The translations under genes were made by a program, and so were the position numbers. The notes beneath the pieces are model-generated. The model saw only the letters and a list, made by a program, of their open reading frames with translations. It was not told the DNA's origin and did no database searches. Below, piece after piece: positions 1-6,598 of a DNA stretch of 8,356 bases. How positions within the stretch are numbered: position 1 is the first letter of the stretch; each line of letters opens with the position of its first letter. Source of the stretch: an uncultured Odoribacter sp. (GTDB taxonomy: Bacteria > Bacteroidota > Bacteroidia > Bacteroidales > Marinifilaceae); NCBI GenBank assembly GCA_905193145.1, contig CAJJNP010000149.1, forward strand, positions 1 to 8,356, read 5' to 3'.

Positions 1-365
1 GGATTCACTGCAACGGCAGTACTCTCATCATGATTACCGATAGCACTGATTACCTGAGCAATTTCTCTTGCCTCCATCCCCATGTTATCCAACAAACGAA
101 AAGCCAATATAGCTCCGCTCTGTGCATGGTCAATCCGATTGACAACATTACCGATATCGTGCATATAAGCAGCAATTTTAGCCAATTCAATTACCCGCTC
201 CGGATATCCCAATGTCCGCAAAATCTTTTCCGCCTCCACAGCCACCTTACCTACATGCGCAAAAGAATGCTCAGTATACCCTAAAGCAATCAACGATTTA
301 TCAGCTTCGCTGATATAGCATTTTATGCTTTCATTGTTTTTCACATCCTCAAATGATATAGCCAT
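1..365 (-). CDS. HD-domain metal-dependent hydrolase (partial, C-terminus outside window)
   Basis: This is the first 121 codons of a longer gene that runs off the left edge. The translation begins MAISFEDVKNNES and shows the HD phosphohydrolase signature: H33 in T-E-H-S, the H69-D70 pair in M-H-D-I-G-N, H80, and a later H112-D113 in G-N-H-D-E. Proteins of this superfamily use these His/Asp residues to hold one or two metal ions and hydrolyse phosphoesters, often of nucleotides. The substrate cannot be read from this fragment. The ATG lies only 3 nt after the stop of the upstream glycosylase-like gene, so translation is probably coupled and the gene is the last visible member of the aroQ-pyk operon. 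The HD assignment is firm. A specific role, such as nucleotidase or cyclic-nucleotide phosphodiesterase, would be a guess. Confidence 0.85.
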   Translation of the reverse strand, partial: MAISFEDVKNNESIKCYISEADKSLIALGYTEHSFAHVGKVAVEAEKILRTLGYPERVIELAKIAAYMHDIGNVVNRIDHAQSGAILAFRLLDNMGMEAREIAQVISAIGNHDESTAVAVN

Positions 366-368
366 AAC

Positions 369-965
369 TCAAATCATATTTAATTCTTCAAACATTTTTC
401 TGTACACAGCCATTTTTTCCCCAAGAGGTTTCGGATATGCCCGGGAAGAAGATGGCATACGATAAAAAGAGAGCAAACGCCCGTCACATACAAATTCTGT
501 GCAGCACCCCACTGCAGGCTCCTCGGCATCTATCAACGCAAGCAACGTATCCGTAGCCTTCTGTCCGGTTGTTACAACCGCCTGACAACAAGGCAAAGCT
601 TTTAATACTTCATGTATATCCATCGCCTGCACCACTTCCAAAAACTTATCAGAAGCATTATCCTTCAACCGCACAACCTTCCGAGCCGTATCCGACAAAG
701 CTATTCCCTTCTCTAAAAGAAAACTACGAATCCGCTCCTCACAAAACGACTTACGGTCAACTGTCAGAAAATAATCCTTATCGTCAAAAAACACACCACC
801 GAAAATACGCCACATATCATTTTGAAAATTAGGATAATAAAACTCCATTTTCCAACGATCCCGTTTAGGGGGAAAACTTCCTAACATCAACAAGCGGGCA
901 TCACTAGGAAAAAAAGGCTCCAAAGGATGCGACTCCACATTCGCACATAAAGGTTCTTCTTTCAT
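369..965 (-). CDS. Uracil-DNA glycosylase superfamily protein
   Basis: This 198-residue protein resembles the compact UDG-superfamily glycosylases that excise deaminated or mismatched bases from DNA. The visible motifs are L-G-S-F-P-P (residues 28-33, the motif 1 position), F-Y-Y-P-N-F-Q-N-D-M-W (42-52), V-T-T-G-Q-K-A (131-137, end of a core strand), and M-P-S-S-S-R (170-175, the motif 2 DNA-intercalation loop position). Motif 1 lacks the Asp, Asn or Glu used by the best-known UDG families, so the catalytic residue must lie elsewhere or the activity differs. I chose the ATG at 965. A TTG two codons upstream (971) is in frame but overlaps the stop of the HAD gene, whereas the ATG follows that stop by 2 nt. 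The HD gene follows after 3 nt. The superfamily is likely; the base specificity is unknown. Confidence 0.75.
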   Translation of the reverse strand: MKEEPLCANVESHPLEPFFPSDARLLMLGSFPPKRDRWKMEFYYPNFQNDMWRIFGGVFFDDKDYFLTVDRKSFCEERIRSFLLEKGIALSDTARKVVRLKDNASDKFLEVVQAMDIHEVLKALPCCQAVVTTGQKATDTLLALIDAEEPAVGCCTEFVCDGRLLSFYRMPSSSRAYPKPLGEKMAVYRKMFEELNMI

Positions 966-967
966 AT

Positions 968-1747
968 TCAACTAATCAATCCGTAATGACGAAGAGCATA
1001 CGCAACTCCATCATCATCCACGCTTTTAGTAATAAAATCAGCCTTAGCCTGTACATCCTCCTTGGCATTTCCCATTGCAACCCCTACACCTGCATACTCC
1101 AACATCGGAATATCATTGCCACCATCACCGAAAGCCATACATTCATCTCGACTAATACCGAAATATTCCAATATTTTTGCCATACCGATGCTCTTGCTGC
1201 CACCTTTAGGAACAATATCCGTAAACAAAGGATTCCAGCGAGTAGCTTCACATCCGGGCAATTGCGTCATGATACGTCTTTCCTGATGCATCTGAAAAAA
1301 GCCGATTAACTGGAAAACATCCTCTTTCAAAGCTTCCCGTATATCACGCTGCGGAGGTTCCGGAAAATTCAACATCTTAAAAATAATATCCGTATGCTCA
1401 TTTACATAATTGATAAACATATCGTTAGCCCGAACAAATATACAAGGGAAACGTTCACCTGCTGCTTGAAGCTCCAACAAATGCCGTATATCATCAGAAG
1501 GTATCAAACGCTTGTAAATCAACTTATTCTTGCCTGCATAACAACAACTGCCATTCAATGTAATATATCCATCAAACTCCAGTCCATCTAAATTATTAAT
1601 CACACGCCAATGCCTACCGGTAGCGATAAACACTTTTATACCCTTTGCCCTCAATTGGGAAATTGCCATTTTAGCAGACTTTGGAATACAATGAGTCTGA
1701 AAACTCACCAAAGTCCCATCTATATCAAAAAAAACTGCTTTAATCAC
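968..1747 (-). CDS. Cof-type HAD-superfamily phosphatase
   Basis: A complete 259-residue haloacid-dehalogenase phosphatase of the Cof (class IIB cap) type, which hydrolyses small phosphorylated metabolites such as sugar phosphates or nucleotide and cofactor phosphates in the cytoplasm. All four HAD motifs are present: D8-x-D10-G-T, with D8 the expected nucleophile and D10 the acid/base; T43 in I-A-T-G-R; K185 in G-G-S-K-S; and G-D-G-G-N-D (207-212), with D208 and D212 as Mg2+ ligands. The cap domain occupies roughly residues 80-180. The start must be the GTG at 1747, because the DxDGT motif begins seven codons later and the next in-frame codons upstream reach the pyk stop TAG at 1757-1759. 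The gap to pyk is 9 nt. The substrate is unknown, as is usual for Cof proteins. Confidence 0.92.
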   Translation of the reverse strand: MIKAVFFDIDGTLVSFQTHCIPKSAKMAISQLRAKGIKVFIATGRHWRVINNLDGLEFDGYITLNGSCCYAGKNKLIYKRLIPSDDIRHLLELQAAGERFPCIFVRANDMFINYVNEHTDIIFKMLNFPEPPQRDIREALKEDVFQLIGFFQMHQERRIMTQLPGCEATRWNPLFTDIVPKGGSKSIGMAKILEYFGISRDECMAFGDGGNDIPMLEYAGVGVAMGNAKEDVQAKADFITKSVDDDGVAYALRHYGLIS

Positions 1748-1751
1748 CTCC
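1742..1751 (-). promoter_or_regulatory. Shine-Dalgarno-like sequence overlapping the HAD start codon
   Basis: The minus strand reads AGGGAGGTGATTA across the junction, so GGAGGTG, a near-perfect match to the anti-Shine-Dalgarno sequence, includes the GTG start codon itself instead of lying 5-9 nt ahead of it. The pyk stop TAG is 9 nt upstream in the same frame. Ribosomes finishing pyk may be held here and restart at the GTG. The sequence is plain to see; the mechanism is inference. Confidence 0.45.
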
Positions 1752-1756
1752 CTTTT

Positions 1757-3154
1757 CTATTTAATATCGCTAATTTTACATACCTCCAAAAATGAAGCCC
1801 CTCTCACATGTCCAAAACTACCTCCAACTACCAAAATTTGATCATCCGGTTGATATCCCTTTTCAAGCAACATCTGCGGCACTCCTCTCATAAACTCATC
1901 CCTTGAGTTCGGACGCTCAGAAAAATAAGCCTCTACACCAAAAGAAAGAGCCAGCTCACGCATAACCCTCTTCTCGTAACAACGAACATAAACCGGCAAG
2001 CTACCACGGAAAGCAGACAAATAACGGGCAGTCCGCCCCGAAACCGTATCTATAACAATAGCCTTTATGGGCAACATCGTTGTCATACGCACCGCCACTC
2101 TAGCCAAGGCTGCCGTAGTCTCATTATTGATACGAATTAAATTACGGTTTGAATCCGGAGGTGTTGTCGGCTCATTAGCCTCAGCCACCCGCGCCATCAC
2201 CTTTACAGCCTCCAGCGGATAAGCTCCATAAGCTGTTTCACCGCTTAACATGACGGCATCAGTACCGCTAAACACCGCATTGGCAATATCACTTACCTCA
2301 GCACGCGTTGGACGAGGATGTTCAATCATCGTATGTAACATCTGAGTAGCAACAATCACCGGCTTCTTGCTTTCAATACACTTATGAACAATCATCCTCT
2401 GTATCTTTGGTATCTTCTCCGCATCGATTTCTATAGCCAAATCTCCACGCGCTACCATCACTCCATACACATGATCCAGAATTTCATCAATATTATCCAC
2501 CCCTTCCTGATTCTCAATCTTAGCAATGATTTTCACCGGACTATTATGCTCATCCAGTATTCTCTGTATCACTTCTACATCCTGTCTATTACGCACAAAA
2601 GAGTGGGCAATAAAATCCAACTTATTTTCAATTGCAAACTCAATAAAAGTGCGATCTTTTTCACTCAGTGAATCCAAATGAATATTTCCCCCCGGCACAT
2701 TGATACTTTTACGATTCTTTATCACACCGGGATTGGAAGCTATCAATTCCAAACGATTATCATCCTTACCATACACAACAAACTCCACATCTCCGTCATC
2801 CACCAATACACGCGCCCCCACAACAACATCATTCACAAATCCAGGGTAAGAAACATGAATCATTCGCTCATCGTTTTGCTTTAAATCTCCACTCATGTAA
2901 ACAACATCTCCCTTAGCAACATTGACCGGCTCATCAATATTTACGGTCCGGACCTCCGGTCCTTTCGTATCTATCAATAGAGCAATATCATCCGACACTT
3001 TTCTTACATTATTCACCACCTTCATGGCGTCTTCCAAAGTCTGATGAGCTGTATTCAAACGCACCACATTCACCCCTGCCTCATACAATTCTTTTAAAAA
3101 CTCGACATCACACTTCCTATCGGAAATGGTTGCCACGATTTTAGTCCTTTTCAT
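1757..3154 (-). CDS. pyk: Pyruvate kinase
   Basis: Complete 465-residue pyruvate kinase, which transfers phosphate from PEP to ADP to give pyruvate and ATP in the last step of glycolysis. The TIM-barrel motifs are present: T-K-I-V-A-T-I (4-10), R32-L-N34-T-A-H37, D62-T-K-G-P-E67-V-R-T, K212-I-E214-N (catalytic Lys and metal-binding Glu), A-R-G-D238, T270-Q-M-L, P-R-P-T-R-A-E (280-286) and M-L-S-G-E-T-A (302-308). The B domain lies at about 71-160 and the C-terminal domain ends with V-G-G-S-F-G-H (443-449), at the usual effector-site position. E67 corresponds to the Glu found in K+-dependent enzymes. The usual N-F-S-H reads N-T-A-H, so the Ser that helps bind K+ is Ala. The ATG at 3154 gives the normal N-terminus. 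It follows aroQ by 19 nt and precedes the HAD gene by 9 nt. Confidence 0.97.
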   Translation of the reverse strand: MKRTKIVATISDRKCDVEFLKELYEAGVNVVRLNTAHQTLEDAMKVVNNVRKVSDDIALLIDTKGPEVRTVNIDEPVNVAKGDVVYMSGDLKQNDERMIHVSYPGFVNDVVVGARVLVDDGDVEFVVYGKDDNRLELIASNPGVIKNRKSINVPGGNIHLDSLSEKDRTFIEFAIENKLDFIAHSFVRNRQDVEVIQRILDEHNSPVKIIAKIENQEGVDNIDEILDHVYGVMVARGDLAIEIDAEKIPKIQRMIVHKCIESKKPVIVATQMLHTMIEHPRPTRAEVSDIANAVFSGTDAVMLSGETAYGAYPLEAVKVMARVAEANEPTTPPDSNRNLIRINNETTAALARVAVRMTTMLPIKAIVIDTVSGRTARYLSAFRGSLPVYVRCYEKRVMRELALSFGVEAYFSERPNSRDEFMRGVPQMLLEKGYQPDDQILVVGGSFGHVRGASFLEVCKISDIK

Positions 3155-3173
3155 ATCTATATTATTAGTGTGC

Positions 3174-3599
3174 TCATTTATCTTCCATTACAAACTCCAA
3201 TAAAGCCAGTTCATAAGATTTTAATCCAAATCCCATAATCACACCTCGACAAACCGGAGTCAAATACGAATGATGCCTGAAAGATTCCCGACGTGCCGTA
3301 TTAGAAATATGCACCTCAACCACCGGAACATTCACTGCCGCTATCGCATCTGCTATCGCAATAGATGTATGAGTATAGGCACCAGCATTTAAAATAATTC
3401 CATCATATAAAAATCTGGCTGCATGAATCTTATCTATCAGCTCTCCTTCTATATTTGACTGGTAATAATCAATCTTTACCTCCGAATACTTGTCTCGCAA
3501 CCTTTCCAAATAATTCTCAAATGACTCATTACCGTACACATTGGGCTCACGCGTTCCCAAAAGATTCAAGTTCGGTCCGTTCAATATCAGTAACTGCAT
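3174..3599 (-). CDS. aroQ: Type II 3-dehydroquinate dehydratase
   Basis: Complete 141-residue type II dehydroquinase, which dehydrates 3-dehydroquinate to 3-dehydroshikimate in the shikimate pathway to aromatic amino acids. The family landmarks are all present: L-N-G-P-N-L-N-L-L-G (6-15), the lid-loop R17 and catalytic Y22, Q-S-N-x-E-G-E-L-I-D (47-56), N71 and H77 in L-N-A-G-A-Y-T-H-T-S, H97 in V-H-I-S-N, and R108. These line up, with a 2- to 4-residue offset, with the Mycobacterium tuberculosis residues Arg19, Tyr24, Asn75, His81, His101 and Arg112. The family is normally about 145 residues and dodecameric. It is the first gene of the left-running operon, with a -7-like site about 35 nt upstream, and it diverges from xerD. 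The assignment is secure. Confidence 0.97.
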   Translation of the reverse strand: MQLLILNGPNLNLLGTREPNVYGNESFENYLERLRDKYSEVKIDYYQSNIEGELIDKIHAARFLYDGIILNAGAYTHTSIAIADAIAAVNVPVVEVHISNTARRESFRHHSYLTPVCRGVIMGFGLKSYELALLEFVMEDK

Positions 3600-3632
3600 A
3601 ATATTCTCATTTAATTAAACAATCCGATTGTA

Positions 3633-3640
3633 CAAATTTA
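3633..3640 (-). promoter_or_regulatory. Candidate -7 promoter box for the aroQ-pyk operon
   Basis: The minus strand reads TAAATTTG, an exact match to the Bacteroidetes -7 consensus TAnnTTTG. Transcription would start near 3627, leaving a leader of about 27 nt before the aroQ ATG. No good TTTG -33 box sits at the usual 19-21-nt spacing; the nearest, ATTG, is about 24 nt upstream. CAATC-C-GATTG at 3620-3630 is a small inverted repeat at the predicted start. The box is in an AT-rich spacer, so chance matches are possible. Confidence 0.45.
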
Positions 3641-3695
3641 ATGAAATTTCTTGCGATTCCATTTCAATTTTGCGTACCATTTTATCCATCTTTTT

Positions 3696-3765
3696 GTTAA
3701 CATATAATACTCATATACAATTAAAAATTAGCGCATTAGATTTTTTTATACAATATGGTTAACAT
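3696..3765. repeat. Direct repeat GTTAACAT x2 in the aroQ/xerD divergent spacer
   Basis: GTTAACAT occurs at 3696-3703 and again at 3758-3765, 62 bp apart in the same orientation, each followed by an AT-rich stretch. GTTAAC is itself a palindrome. The spacer between aroQ and xerD (3600-3889) is otherwise very AT-rich and holds no gene. The pair could be binding sites for a regulator of one of the divergent genes, or chance in AT-rich DNA. Confidence 0.3.
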
Positions 3766-3846
3766 TAAATTTAATAAAATAACAAGAAAAACACCTAACC
3801 TCTCAAAATACTTTATATCTTTATCCCAAAATATTGGTAAAGTGTA

Positions 3847-3877
3847 TTCGTAGAAAAAATAGATAGTTGTAACTTTA
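3847..3877 (+). promoter_or_regulatory. Weak candidate promoter for xerD
   Basis: TTCG at 3847-3850 and TAACTTTA at 3870-3877 are separated by 19 nt. Each has one mismatch to the Bacteroidetes TTTG / TAnnTTTG pattern. Transcription would start only about 6 nt before the xerD ATG. An alternative -7-like TATCTTTA at 3816-3823 has no matching -33 box but would leave a longer leader. Neither can be preferred with confidence. Confidence 0.25.
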
Positions 3878-3889
3878 TATATAAAAATC

Positions 3890-4804
3890 ATGACATGGGA
3901 TAGCGCAATAGAAAGCTACAGAACTTACTTAATATTAGAAAAATCGCTTTCAACAAATTCAATAGAAGCATACATTGCAGATATCATAAAACTATCAAGA
4001 TATTGCATTGATACATATGATATAACCTCTCCTGCTGGAGTTACATATGAAACATTGAAACAATACTTGATGTTCATAAATGAAACGGGCATTACCAAAC
4101 GAACACAAGCACGTACAATCTCGAGTTTTCGTTCATTTTTCAAATTTCTTGTCTATGACGGACAACTTCAAAACAATCCAACCCGCATATTGGAATCCCC
4201 AAAAATCAGCAGGAAATTACCCAACATACTAACGACAGAAGAGGTTGAAAAATTATTAAATGCTGTTGATTTGGACAAACCGGAAGGACAACGGAATCGG
4301 GCAATCATTGAAGTATTATACTCCTGCGGATTACGCGTATCCGAACTTACCTCATTAAAAATATCCAACATCAACTTCAGAAAAAACTTCATCAAAATAG
4401 AAGGTAAAGGCAGCAAAGAACGCCTGATTCCTCTAAGCGATCGTGCCAAAGATGAAATCATCAGGTATACAACTCTGTACCGCAATTTATTAAACATTGC
4501 ACCAGAAGCAGATGATATCCTTTTTTTAAATCGAAACGGGAAAGCCTTGTCAAGAGTAATGGTTTTCAATATCATCAAACAACTGGCCATACTAGCCGGT
4601 ATTAACAAAAACATATCACCACATACCTTCCGTCACTCTTTTGCAACACAGCTAGTGACAGGAGGAGCAGATCTAAGAGCCGTACAAGATATTTTAGGCC
4701 ATGAATCCATACTCACAACGGAAATATATACCCATTTGGACAACCTTTTTTTAAAAGAGACCATGGAAAAATATCATCCTAGAGCTAAAAAAAATAAGTC
4801 TTGA
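3890..4804 (+). CDS. xerD: Tyrosine recombinase XerD-like, site-specific integrase
   Basis: Complete 304-residue tyrosine recombinase. XerC/XerD enzymes resolve chromosome dimers at dif, near the replication terminus, by cleaving and religating DNA through a 3'-phosphotyrosine. The N-terminal SAM-like core-binding domain covers about residues 1-100. The catalytic domain has the full set R149 (G-L-R-V-S-E-L), K173 (G-K-G-S-K-E-R), H245 and R248 (H-T-F-R-H-S), H271 (G-H-E-S) and nucleophile Y280 (I-Y-T-H-L). Each is shifted by exactly one residue from E. coli XerD (R148, K172, H244, R247, H270, Y279). Length matches XerD (298) rather than longer phage or conjugative-transposon integrases, and no cargo or attachment site is visible nearby. 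I therefore favour the housekeeping enzyme. XerC rather than XerD cannot be fully excluded. Confidence 0.88.
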   Translation: MTWDSAIESYRTYLILEKSLSTNSIEAYIADIIKLSRYCIDTYDITSPAGVTYETLKQYLMFINETGITKRTQARTISSFRSFFKFLVYDGQLQNNPTRILESPKISRKLPNILTTEEVEKLLNAVDLDKPEGQRNRAIIEVLYSCGLRVSELTSLKISNINFRKNFIKIEGKGSKERLIPLSDRAKDEIIRYTTLYRNLLNIAPEADDILFLNRNGKALSRVMVFNIIKQLAILAGINKNISPHTFRHSFATQLVTGGADLRAVQDILGHESILTTEIYTHLDNLFLKETMEKYHPRAKKNKS

Positions 4805-4882
4805 TAATGAGTTACAGCTTGCCGCCGTTAAGAGTTGCATAGGTGTTTGTTATTCGCATATTATTAATAAAAAGAATCTCTG

Positions 4883-5399
4883 ATGAAAGTAAAAAGAATC
4901 ATTTCATTCACAAATTATTTTGTAGTAAAAATAATTTTATTTTACTTTTTATGACACACAACAAACGTTTGTTTTGTACTAAAATCAAGCATGGATATCG
5001 AAGTTTCTTGAAAAGCAGGCAATCTCAAACAAACAGAGCAACAATAAAAAAGCGAATCACAAATTATCAGCATCATCTTTACCAAAGAAATTGCAGCAGT
5101 TGACTCATTGACAATTGTTCAACCAACCATTGATGAAGAAAATACAACTACCTTCTTTATAGTTTTAGACACAATAAAAGATGATTATTTAAAGGCATCA
5201 GTTCCTACCATCCGACAAGCAATGTAGATGCAGATTTTTCTAACGGCAAAATTGTTACCTACACTGTAATAGCTAAAAACGAAACAAAACAGAATACAAT
5301 TTCCAACACCTTACCAAAACAGTATTCGGAGTAGTCAAATACGAAAATCCTCTGCAAATTAATAAAACAAAACCTATACATATCGAATTCAAATGCTAG
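4883..5399 (+). pseudogene. Decayed small lipoprotein with DUF5018-like domain
   Basis: No intact gene lies between xerD and the pirin gene, but coding-like sequence can be followed across three frames. From the ATG at 4883 a signal-peptide-like stretch begins MKVKRIISFTNYF and ends in hydrophobic residues at a TGA (4952). The same frame continues through TGA (5009) and TAA (5045), then is open to 5224 and reads VDSLTIVQPTIDEEN and, further on, YLKASVPTI. The next frame, from about 5218, reads NVDADFSNGKIVTYTVIAKN. The third, from about 5316, reads KTVFGVVKYENP and stops at TAG 5397-5399. The order I-D-E-E-N, V-P-T-I, D-F-S, T-Y-T-V-x-A matches my memory of DUF5018-type surface domains of Bacteroidales lipoproteins. 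Three stops plus two one-base shifts argue for true decay. The family name is from memory and unsearched. Confidence 0.5.
4960..4973. repeat. Perfect 14-bp palindrome AACAAACGTTTGTT
   Basis: AACAAACGTTTGTT equals its own reverse complement, and with one mismatch the symmetry extends to 11 bp per arm (4956-4977). It lies within the decayed gene, just after the first stop codon, in AT-rich DNA. It could be a protein-binding site or chance. There is no loop, so it is not a standard terminator. Confidence 0.3.
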
Positions 5400-5414
5400 T
5401 ACGCATAGGTTTTG
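5368..5414. terminator. Candidate bidirectional terminator between pseudogene and pirin gene
   Basis: CAAAACCTAT at 5368-5377 pairs perfectly with ATAGGTTTTG at 5405-5414 across a 27-nt loop, part of which can pair further with mismatches. On the minus strand the second arm is followed by TTTTATTAATTT, so it would best terminate transcripts of the pirin gene, which stops about 90 nt earlier. The T-run on the plus strand is shorter. The decayed gene's stop codon lies in the loop. The stem is AT-rich, so stability is modest. Confidence 0.4.
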
Positions 5415-5501
5415 CAATATTCAATTTCCCCGAAAAACATCTATAACAACCTCATTAATAAAGTGTACATAGATATTCACGAGAATTGGTGCTTCCGCTG
5501 T

Positions 5502-6212
5502 TTATTCCATAGGCACTTCTATAGTCAAAATAGTTGCATCAGAAACGGTTCTAATCACAATCTCCTCTACGTCCCACACCCCGATGCCATCACGGCGAGA
5601 GAGGGAAATATCCTGTACACAGATGTCACCTTCCAACACAAAAATATACACTCCGGTATTTTTTCTATTCAGCTGGTATGTTATCTCTTGCCTAACATCA
5701 AAAGAACCCATCGAGAACCAAGCATCTTGCAAAAGGTGAGCCGGAGTTTCCCCACCTTCTGGAGAAATAAACGTGCACAATTCATTATGTTGCAACAAAG
5801 GACGGATATCATAATTATGATATTCCGGTTTCGTGTTCTTCTGCTTGGGAACAACCCATATCTGTAAGAATTTCAATATTTCAGTCATACTGCCGTTATA
5901 TTCGCTATGACTCATACCAGAACCTGTACTCATGACCTGAATTTCGCCAGGAGTTATGGTTCGTTCATTCTGCACGCTGTCCCCATGTCTCAAATACCCC
6001 TCCAAGGGAATAGATACAACCTCCATATTACTGTGCGGATGCATGCCAAAGCCTTTACCTGAAGCAACCGTGTCATCATTCAACACACGCAAAGAGCCAA
6101 ACTGCATTCGCTTGGGATTATAATAATTGGCAAAACTAAATGTGTGATACGTTTTCAACCAGCCATGGTCAAAATATCCTCTAGTTTCTGCTTTATCAAC
6201 AATATACTTCAT
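5502..6212 (-). CDS. Pirin family protein (YhhW-like bicupin)
   Basis: Complete 236-residue pirin, a double cupin. The closest well-studied relative is E. coli YhhW, a 231-residue protein reported to have quercetin 2,3-dioxygenase activity; many bacterial pirins have no known physiological substrate. The metal site is intact in the N-terminal cupin: H58 and H60 in M-H-P-H-S-N-M-E-V, H102 and E104 in S-H-S-E-Y-N. Each is offset by one from YhhW H57, H59, H101 and E103. The N-terminus (G-Y-F-D-H-G-W-L-K-T-Y-H-T-F-S-F) is typical of the family. The second cupin, about residues 130-236, keeps only the fold. The ATG at 6212 is preceded by a good GAGGAT ribosome-binding sequence. It follows the GNAT gene by 55 nt and is probably the last gene of the nitroreductase transcript. 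The family is secure; the substrate is unknown. Confidence 0.93.
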   Translation of the reverse strand: MKYIVDKAETRGYFDHGWLKTYHTFSFANYYNPKRMQFGSLRVLNDDTVASGKGFGMHPHSNMEVVSIPLEGYLRHGDSVQNERTITPGEIQVMSTGSGMSHSEYNGSMTEILKFLQIWVVPKQKNTKPEYHNYDIRPLLQHNELCTFISPEGGETPAHLLQDAWFSMGSFDVRQEITYQLNRKNTGVYIFVLEGDICVQDISLSRRDGIGVWDVEEIVIRTVSDATILTIEVPME

Positions 6213-6267
6213 ATCCTCAATTTTTAAATTCCTAAATTAATAAATTCAATCTATTTTCCATCATGAA

Positions 6268-6570
6268 TCAGTCTACTTGAAAACCTTCCTGCAATAGTCG
6301 CTTCCATTCCGGATGCTTTTGTATATAAATGGCAACAAACGGACATAAAGGCACCAATCGCAACTTCTGTCGTTCAACATCTGCCAACACCTTTTCAACA
6401 AGTAGGGAACCTATTCTATGTCCTTTCAAATCCGGAGGGACTTCAGTATGTGTCAAATACATAATTCCATTTAAAGACTTTATATATTCAACTTTTGCCA
6501 CATGACCACCGATATGAAATTCATACTGACAAGCACGTCTGTCATCAATTAATTCATAATTGTCTTTCAT
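6268..6570 (-). CDS. Small GNAT-like N-acetyltransferase (Acetyltransf_CG type)
   Basis: A 100-residue single-domain protein of the short GNAT group (PF14542 type, by memory), which keeps only the acetyl-CoA-binding half of the usual fold. Seen in the sequence: T-H-T-E-V-P (40-45), the acetyl-CoA loop K-G-H-R-I-G-S (49-55) before a helix, then V-P-L-C76-P-F-V-A, a Cys conserved in this group, and the tail K-H86-P-E-W. These proteins are normally about 90-110 residues, so it is complete. The substrate is unknown. Short members have been suggested to accept acetyl groups on the Cys, but that is not shown for this protein. It lies 28 nt after the nitroreductase and 55 nt before the pirin gene, so one transcript is likely. 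The ATG at 6570 has no strong ribosome-binding sequence, as is common in Bacteroidetes. Confidence 0.85.
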   Translation of the reverse strand: MKDNYELIDDRRACQYEFHIGGHVAKVEYIKSLNGIMYLTHTEVPPDLKGHRIGSLLVEKVLADVERQKLRLVPLCPFVAIYIQKHPEWKRLLQEGFQVD

Positions 6571-6598
6571 ACATCTTTTATCTCAGAGTATTACTATT

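Noticed and set aside
30..284. Plus-strand frame of 84 codons at the left edge
   Set aside because: It is antisense to the HD-domain gene, whose metal-binding motifs are clear; no motif or start signal supports it.
2384..2884. Plus-strand open frames antisense to pyk
   Set aside because: They overlap a secure gene in full and their translations have no recognisable domain; they are shadows of the minus-strand codons.
4168..4614. Minus-strand frame of 148 codons antisense to xerD
   Set aside because: It lies wholly inside xerD, which carries all catalytic residues; the composition is that of an antisense shadow.
3890..4804. Recombinase as the integrase of a mobile element or phase-variation invertase
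   Set aside because: Its length and residue spacing match XerD. There are no flanking att repeats, inverted promoter repeats or cargo genes, and it sits beside conserved housekeeping genes.
4845..4876. Possible dif site after xerD (TTCGCATA followed by TTATTAATAA)
   Set aside because: Only the CGCATA of the left arm resembles the E. coli dif. There is no 6-bp centre with a matching right arm, and dif need not lie beside xerD.
4925..4945. Imperfect GTAAAA / TTTTAC inverted repeat as an xerD terminator
   Set aside because: It is entirely A and T apart from the end bases, the arms need a bulge, and it is more than 100 nt after the stop; such repeats are common in AT-rich DNA.
4843..5103. Open frame of 86 codons downstream of xerD
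   Set aside because: The translation is a low-complexity mix rich in K, R, N, H and S with no motif. Another frame in the same DNA reads better as a decayed lipoprotein.
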